DNA from: Bacteroidales bacterium
GTDB taxonomy: Bacteria > Bacteroidota > Bacteroidia > Bacteroidales > ML635J-15
Direction: 5' to 3'
DNA length: 37,839 bases
Assembly: GCA_017617125.1 (NCBI GenBank)
Contig: JAFZWY010000034.1
Span: forward strand, 1 to 37,839
Shown one piece after another: positions 34,601 through 37,839 of the stretch. Within the stretch, counting starts at the first letter, position 1. Each line of letters starts with the position of its first letter. Below the pieces are notes generated by a model. The model did no database searches and had not been told where the DNA came from. It was given only the letters and a program-made list of their open reading frames with translations. The translations under genes and the position numbers were made by a program.

Positions 34601-35148
34601 TTGAGCGGGTCGGCTGTTATCGCCTCCACCGCCACCGACGACATCGGGAACGAGAGCAAACGCTTCACATTTTGCATACAAGTGTCAACATAACCGTCAA
34701 TCGACAGCAACGAATCAATCCGGTCGTAATCGTTGTCGGTAAGGAATAGCGCAACATTGTCGCGCAGGAAGTCGAGAGCATCGAACACGGCAGATTCGTC
34801 GGTATGACACTGCAAATTCACATCAAACGTATCCTGAGTATATTTGGACCAGTTTTCCTCGAATGCATCTACGGCATCCATAAGGCTATACCTCTTGTCA
34901 TCAGGATCTGCAAGCGAACTGTCGGCTCTGAATATCAAAGTAATGCGTCCCTGGTCGCCAATGCTTTCGTAAAGCGAAGTATATTTCGCATTTTCCTTGC
35001 TCTTTGGTAGAAAATCTGAAATATTCTCCTCGTAATGCAACAGCAAGCTCAGCCATACGCTCAATCCGACACATACCACCAGAATGGCAGCAGCCAAAAT
35101 CTTGTGTCGGCTTAGATAATCGTATATGGCAAGGAAAAACTTCGACAT
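31672..35148 (-). CDS. MMPL/RND exporter fused to a PlsC acyltransferase
   Basis: This is a 1158-residue inner-membrane protein. Residues 1-810 form an MMPL/RND-type transporter: a first membrane helix (about 17-37), a large periplasmic loop to about 268, a helix bundle 270-415, a second helix and loop (440-665) and a second bundle (670-810) containing GQGDDYTIF. Residues about 880-1070 form a PlsC acyltransferase with both catalytic blocks, NHQSHLD (907-913, the standard H-x4-D) and FPEGTR (974-979). A tail of about 90 residues follows. MMPL proteins export lipids and polyketides, and APE clusters contain one. The fusion would couple acyl transfer to transport (inference). The ATG overlaps the glycosyltransferase stop (TAATG). 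Confidence 0.88.
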   Translation of the reverse strand: MSKFFLAIYDYLSRHKILAAAILVVCVGLSVWLSLLLHYEENISDFLPKSKENAKYTSLYESIGDQGRITLIFRADSSLADPDDKRYSLMDAVDAFEENWSKYTQDTFDVNLQCHTDESAVFDALDFLRDNVALFLTDNDYDRIDSLLSIDGYVDTCMQNVKRLLSFPMSSVAVEAITADPLNLFSPVLQRLSVLDVSGKYQVADGYLFDDEGNAFAFMSSPYASSDTKANAVLSEAIDSAISATMAQVRDVRVSAVGAPIIAVTNASQIKRDSIFSISIAIFLIMAILLFAMGHWRNILWLGFTIVAGWLFALAVIAIFKPAISIIVIGIGSVLVGIAVNYPLHFLDHIRDHTDRRSALKDMIDPLVTGNITTVSAFACLVFVRAEAMRDLGLFGALMLVGTILFVMIFLPLFAKPGRRRKAAVAQEQLVEKNKNGRWRKISSYALIPVLLITILLGYYSTNTEFDSDLHNINYMTEQQKEDLKLLSGSLGDEAKESLLYVVTEGKTVDEAVSAGEKLLGDTVVMAGRYLNGGVAGLLPSVEKQKRSLERWKLFREAHSGLSAELEKSAAKNGFVAGAFGSFVKHLDAEYSTMPIAEMDVLVNLCSSYMVKTDSTVNIVNIAHIPNAIADSVKHDFREKYPQDGNVFAFDSKDVGSNLVSALSDDFNYILYVCSFVVFFFLWLSFGRLELALLSFLPLTVGWLWILGLMDIAAVKFNIINIILATFIFGQGDDYTIFITEGLMYEYAYGRKRLRSYQRSVVISAALMFVGIGVLIFAKHPAMRSLAEVAIIGMASVILMACYLPPVIFRWITYKHGKIRQVPVTLKRLFYTFISLLVFFVSAFVLVTPYTLIYRLIGRNSEKKRLHYHDIIRRFNSFAIHYLPGVKYTIENPQNETFDKPAVIIANHQSHLDLVCLLMLSPKIVVLTNDWVWKDPFYGLIIRYAEFYPVSNGFDENLPKLKNLVERGYSIVVFPEGTRTPDGKIGRFRNGAFLLAQQLGIDILPLFIHGAYEVMPKDDIVLREGAITLEICPRIGVDKFAGKEARAVASEMRAYYQQHFAEMCARIEDEQFFIPLVKYQYMYKGRDIEMRCRRALKQWQADKSYNAVGQGEIPLLLALSHKDKEYFYEFENKDDYLVAQNCTALPSNLHYSLKGESR

Positions 35149-35888
35149 TACTTTCTAATTAAACTTCTGATTAACATTGATGGATAGCCATATAGCAACG
35201 CAGCAAAACAAAGGAATGTATTGAGAATCGATATGCGGGTAAAATCGGCAACCGGACGAAAATGCGATACGCGCTCCTCCTTTGGCGGATAATATACCCT
35301 AACCTGCGTAGGTATCAGTTTCACATTGCGCCAAGCCGAGAACACAAGCAATTCGAGTTCGGTCTCGTAACGGCGGGTAAGAATCTTCAGGTTTGGAAGA
35401 TTGTGAAGCGAATAAAGGCGGAATCCGGTCTGCGTATCGGGCAACTTCTTAAATGTCTGAACCTTGAACCAGAAATTTGAGAAGTTGTTTGCAAATGTGT
35501 TTTTCTCGGGCATACCTTCAGCCTTAAGGTTTCGGCTACCAACAACCAGAACTCGGCTCACGTTGGCATTTTTTGCCGCTTCGAGCAGCAACGGAATATC
35601 CTCGGGGAAATGTTGTCCGTCGGAATCGACGGTAACAGCATAATCGAAACCGAGTTCGCGTGCCTTCTGCAAACCAAGGCGCAAAGCATAGCCCTTGCCC
35701 TTGTTCTTTGGGTAGCTTACTACCGTGATATTTTTGTTTTCAGAAAAGGTGTCGAGTACATCGGCTGTATTGTCTGTACTTCCGTCATTAACTACGACAA
35801 TATTGCTGCATACGGCCAAAGTACGCTCGATTATGTTGCCCAAAGTCTTGCCGTTGTTATATGTCGGTATCAGTGTACAGAAATTCAT
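35148..35888 (-). CDS. Family 2 glycosyltransferase (DPM-like)
   Basis: This 246-residue enzyme has a GT-A fold. NDGSTDNT is at 34-41 and the metal-binding DSDGQH at 88-93. An acceptor-side region follows (NTQTGFRLYS-like block, about 155-165). The C-terminal end has a hydrophobic segment (about 222-240) that would tether it to the membrane. It resembles dolichol/polyprenyl-phosphate sugar transferases. In aryl polyene clusters a family 2 glycosyltransferase is a standard member. Its stop and start codons overlap those of the exporter and dehydratase genes, consistent with one operon. Confidence 0.85.
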   Translation of the reverse strand: MNFCTLIPTYNNGKTLGNIIERTLAVCSNIVVVNDGSTDNTADVLDTFSENKNITVVSYPKNKGKGYALRLGLQKARELGFDYAVTVDSDGQHFPEDIPLLLEAAKNANVSRVLVVGSRNLKAEGMPEKNTFANNFSNFWFKVQTFKKLPDTQTGFRLYSLHNLPNLKILTRRYETELELLVFSAWRNVKLIPTQVRVYYPPKEERVSHFRPVADFTRISILNTFLCFAALLYGYPSMLIRSLIRK

Positions 35889-36244
35889 TTCGAATTATAT
35901 TGCAATGACATTTTAGTAAATACCGAAGACTCGTCACGTACTACAGCCTGCACCTTCAGTTGCGAATCGACCTTGACATCGACAAAGAGCTTCATATTTT
36001 CGGCAGGAATCACAACGTTCAGAAACTTGACGTTCTTTATTGCACTTAGTACCACATCGTATCCGACGTGCTGTCCGACAAGTTCGCCTACAATACGTAT
36101 AAGGCAGGCTCCGGGGGTTATTGGAAAGCCAGGAAAATGAGCCTTGTATATGCAACTGTTCATAATCGGCGACATTTCGGTTGAAAAGCCGTCGTCGGTC
36201 AATTTGGTTTCGTGTATCTTGAACAGGCTATCAATAAGTTTCAT
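35885..36244 (-). CDS. FabZ-like hotdog dehydratase, catalytic Glu replaced
   Basis: This 119-residue protein has a single hotdog fold of the 3-hydroxyacyl-ACP dehydratase type. The active-site His is in AHFPGFPITPG (about residues 35-45). In FabZ an acidic residue follows the PG turn five positions later; here it is Arg (GACLIRIVGE). The protein may therefore work as a non-catalytic partner of another dehydratase, or use a different acid. Its TGA overlaps the glycosyltransferase ATG as ATGA, and it starts 8 bases after the LolA gene. The product would remove water from beta-hydroxyacyl-ACP to build the polyene (inference). Confidence 0.78.
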   Translation of the reverse strand: MKLIDSLFKIHETKLTDDGFSTEMSPIMNSCIYKAHFPGFPITPGACLIRIVGELVGQHVGYDVVLSAIKNVKFLNVVIPAENMKLFVDVKVDSQLKVQAVVRDESSVFTKMSLQYNSK

Positions 36245-36252
36245 AGTGCAAA

Positions 36253-36864
36253 CTACCTTTTAATCGTTACGTTCTCGAAATTGATGGTTGTCGCATCGCC
36301 CGACTTTTCGGTCAGCACTACCGAACGCACCGTATAATCGTCGCTACCAAACAAAAACGTAATATTCTGGAACATGCGCTGCATATCCTTCCGCTTGGGG
36401 TTCATCTTCACCCTGTAGCAACCGGTCTCCTCGTATATGTTTATGGAAAAGGTCCTTTCGTCGAACAGCCTATCACCGTTTATGCTTCCTATTATAAGCG
36501 ACGACATTTCCTTCATCATCCTATTGGCGTTCTGGTTGGGCTTCTTGCTGCCTTCGGCACCAGTCATCGACAACGAATCGCCCTCGACAACAAGCGCATA
36601 AGTGTATGGCGATGTGTATTCCCAACGCATTGACTTTGGCCGCGAATAACTCATTTCCCCTTTCGACACCGCATTATCGACAAGCAGCGACGACTGCTTT
36701 GTCTGCGTAAACTGGCACGACAGCGACTGTATTCCAACAGTGTTCCTTGTTATTTCATTTATAACTTTCAACCGCTGTTCGCCAACCAATTCCCTGCTAT
36801 TCTGTCCAAAGGCAGAAACAACGGTCAGCAGACAAATTATGTACAACAAAACCCTTTTCATCAC
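36253..36864 (-). CDS. LolA-like periplasmic lipoprotein/lipid carrier
   Basis: This 203-residue protein has a signal peptide (1-20, ends SAFGQ) and a LolA-type half-barrel sequence. The family traits are QSLSCQFTQTKQ (about 45-56), a MSYSRPKSMRWEYTSP block (about 71-86) and a C-terminal FENVTIKR strand. A LolA-like protein is a regular member of aryl polyene and flexirubin clusters and would carry the lipid-linked product across the periplasm (established association, function inferred). An ATG one codon later is equally plausible. The 237-base gap upstream holds a repeat and no clear promoter. Confidence 0.83.
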   Translation of the reverse strand: MMKRVLLYIICLLTVVSAFGQNSRELVGEQRLKVINEITRNTVGIQSLSCQFTQTKQSSLLVDNAVSKGEMSYSRPKSMRWEYTSPYTYALVVEGDSLSMTGAEGSKKPNQNANRMMKEMSSLIIGSINGDRLFDERTFSINIYEETGCYRVKMNPKRKDMQRMFQNITFLFGSDDYTVRSVVLTEKSGDATTINFENVTIKR

Positions 36865-36901
36865 ATTTATACTTTTAAATTCTCACATTGCTTACCCTTA
36901 T

Positions 36902-37056
36902 CGTCATTCCACAAAACAGAACGAACAGCATAAGGCACGTTGCTTGTGAGTTCGTTTATGCGGAATCTCCCATTAGTACCCAAGGGAGATTTCGGATAGC
37001 CGTCTTCACACAGTTCCCCGTTCCGTGTCACTGGTTCAGTCTGGCTTCCGAAATGA
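36902..37056. repeat. 69-bp dispersed repeat copy B with an extended hairpin
   Basis: 36902-36970 aligns with copy A at 26870-26938. The unit continues with GGAATCTCCC (36962-36971) and GGGAGATTTC (36984-36993) forming a near-perfect stem. It seems to close near AAATGAC (about 37050-37056), an inverted match to the CGTCATT start. No gene is visible in this interval. Confidence 0.65.
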
Positions 37057-37101
37057 CAGTTTGTTTTATTTTGGGCATTACAAAGCATAAAATAAGATCT
37101 T

Positions 37102-37455
37102 CTATTTCATAATCAACATACAGCCACCTACTACAAGAACCACACCAATCCAGCGATATACATTAACATGTTCGCCAAAAACCAAGATTGCCGCAATCAT
37201 TCCAAAGATATAGCCGAGTGCTGTGAGCGGATATGCCTGACTAAACTGGAAATGCTTTAATATGTACAACCACAATACAGTAGCGATTCCAAAACTCACG
37301 CCACAAGCAAGAAGCCACCAGTCGGTAAGCACGGCTTTGAAATAACTCCACGTCCAACTGAACTTAGGAAGTTTTTCCATAGCAAGTTTCAAAAAAACTT
37401 GTCCACCCGAAAGGAAAATCGTCTGTATCAGCACCAATATAAGCAATCTTACCAT
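37102..37455 (-). CDS. Small DMT-superfamily transporter (ArnE/SMR-like)
   Basis: This 117-residue membrane protein has four hydrophobic segments (VRLLILVLIQTIFLSGGQVFL cut short here, LLACGVSFGIATVLWLYIL, TALGYIFGMIAAILVF, WIGVVLVVGGCMLI). This is the size and layout of EmrE or the ArnE/ArnF flippase subunits, with the typical FGE before the last helix. The start at 37455 (11 bases after the ketosynthase stop) gives the usual length; a longer frame to 37497 would overlap that gene. A role in flipping or exporting a lipid-linked intermediate of the cluster is possible (inference). Confidence 0.78.
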   Translation of the reverse strand: MVRLLILVLIQTIFLSGGQVFLKLAMEKLPKFSWTWSYFKAVLTDWWLLACGVSFGIATVLWLYILKHFQFSQAYPLTALGYIFGMIAAILVFGEHVNVYRWIGVVLVVGGCMLIMK

Positions 37456-37466
37456 AATTCTTGCAT

Positions 37467-37839
37467 TTAAATTGTAACTAGCATAAGCGAACAGCACTTT
37501 TCGTCGGTAGTGTTAAGCAAAAGCAACGCTTTGGGTTTTAGCGGTTTGCAACTAGTTGCATCAACATAAAGCGACTCTGGAATACGGCCTTTCGACAAGC
37601 AGGTTGCAGCCACATACAATCCAAGTCCCGAAGCCGTATAGCTTTCGCCAAACAAGTGCTTGTAGCGCAAAAGTGGAATGTCAGAAAACAAATCTCCACA
37701 CAAGTCGGAAATGTATGCATCGTGTTCGGCATTGCCGTTCATACTTGTCAATACGCCATAAACATCGCTCATTGGAACATTGGCAGAAGCAAGCAATTCA
37801 TTCAACTGTCTGCTAATTTCTTCCTTATCTGGACAATAC
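37467..37839 (-). CDS. Ketosynthase-like protein, C-terminal part, cut by the window edge
   Basis: The frame is open to the right edge, so only about 123 C-terminal residues are present. The block YKHLFGESYTASGLGLY resembles the conserved lysine and G-H-x-x-G-A/S-G segment of beta-ketoacyl synthases, where a His normally follows the first Gly; here it is Glu. The rest (VYGVLTSMNGNAEHD earlier, LLLLNTTDEKCC late) also fits a thiolase-fold end. It may be a condensing enzyme or a non-catalytic chain-length partner of an aryl polyene system. The assignment is uncertain because the active-site cysteine lies outside the window. A TTG at 37803-37805 is not a convincing start. Confidence 0.65.
   Translation of the reverse strand, partial: YCPDKEEISRQLNELLASANVPMSDVYGVLTSMNGNAEHDAYISDLCGDLFSDIPLLRYKHLFGESYTASGLGLYVAATCLSKGRIPESLYVDATSCKPLKPKALLLLNTTDEKCCSLMLVTI

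Noticed and set aside
37803..37805. TTG as a start codon for the right-edge gene
   Set aside because: The frame stays open to the edge of the window and the encoded part is only the C-terminal end of a condensing-enzyme-like protein.

Overview
The window looks like a chromosomal segment of a member of the Bacteroidota, most likely an uncultured Bacteroidales. Three things point there: many genes are preceded by the Bacteroidota-type promoter (TTTG, about 19-20 bases, then TAnnTTTG); Shine-Dalgarno sites are almost absent; and lineage-typical genes such as gldE and gldD are present. No tRNA, rRNA, CRISPR array, transposase or phage gene was seen.

Layout. (1) 1-8.5 kb: envelope proteins, namely a secreted CotH-kinase-like protein, a small secreted unknown on the minus strand, and a 1963-residue alpha-2-macroglobulin. 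The CotH and macroglobulin genes share a nearly identical promoter and signal-peptide block. (2) 8.6-11.8 kb: ssb, gldE, gldD and a 4'-phosphopantetheinyl transferase. (3) 11.9-15.3 kb: small exported proteins (an OmpA protein with three zinc ribbons, a lipoprotein, a DUF3108/TapB-like protein) and a DUF4870 membrane protein. (4) 15.4-19.4 kb: delta-1-pyrroline-5-carboxylate dehydrogenase, an exported protein made of three cysteine-paired repeats, and a short-chain fatty acid transporter. (5) 19.6-21.6 kb: a Nudix/winged-helix regulator of NrtR type, with two matching 17-bp palindromes around its promoter, followed by an ADP-ribosylglycohydrolase fused to a macro-like domain. (6) 21.7-37.8 kb: the most interesting part, a tyrosine/histidine ammonia-lyase facing a long minus-strand run that resembles the aryl polyene/flexirubin clusters of Bacteroidota.

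How region 6 may work (inference from families). The ammonia-lyase would make 4-coumarate or cinnamate. The PaaK-like ligase would activate an aryl acid. A ketosynthase (cut by the right edge) and a hotdog dehydratase would belong to the type II polyketide machinery. LolA, an MMPL exporter fused to an acyltransferase, a family 2 glycosyltransferase, a second acyltransferase and a small DMT transporter would handle lipidation and export. Additions that I cannot place in the textbook pathway are a double phytoene-desaturase-like flavoprotein, a B12-type radical SAM enzyme and an unrecognised 120-residue protein. ACPs, ketoreductase and further ketosynthases are not in the window and would be expected beyond the right edge. 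The phosphopantetheinyl transferase at 11.1 kb could prime such carriers.

Intergenic DNA is rich in short palindromic and dispersed repeats, including a 69-bp unit present in inverted orientation twice inside region 6.
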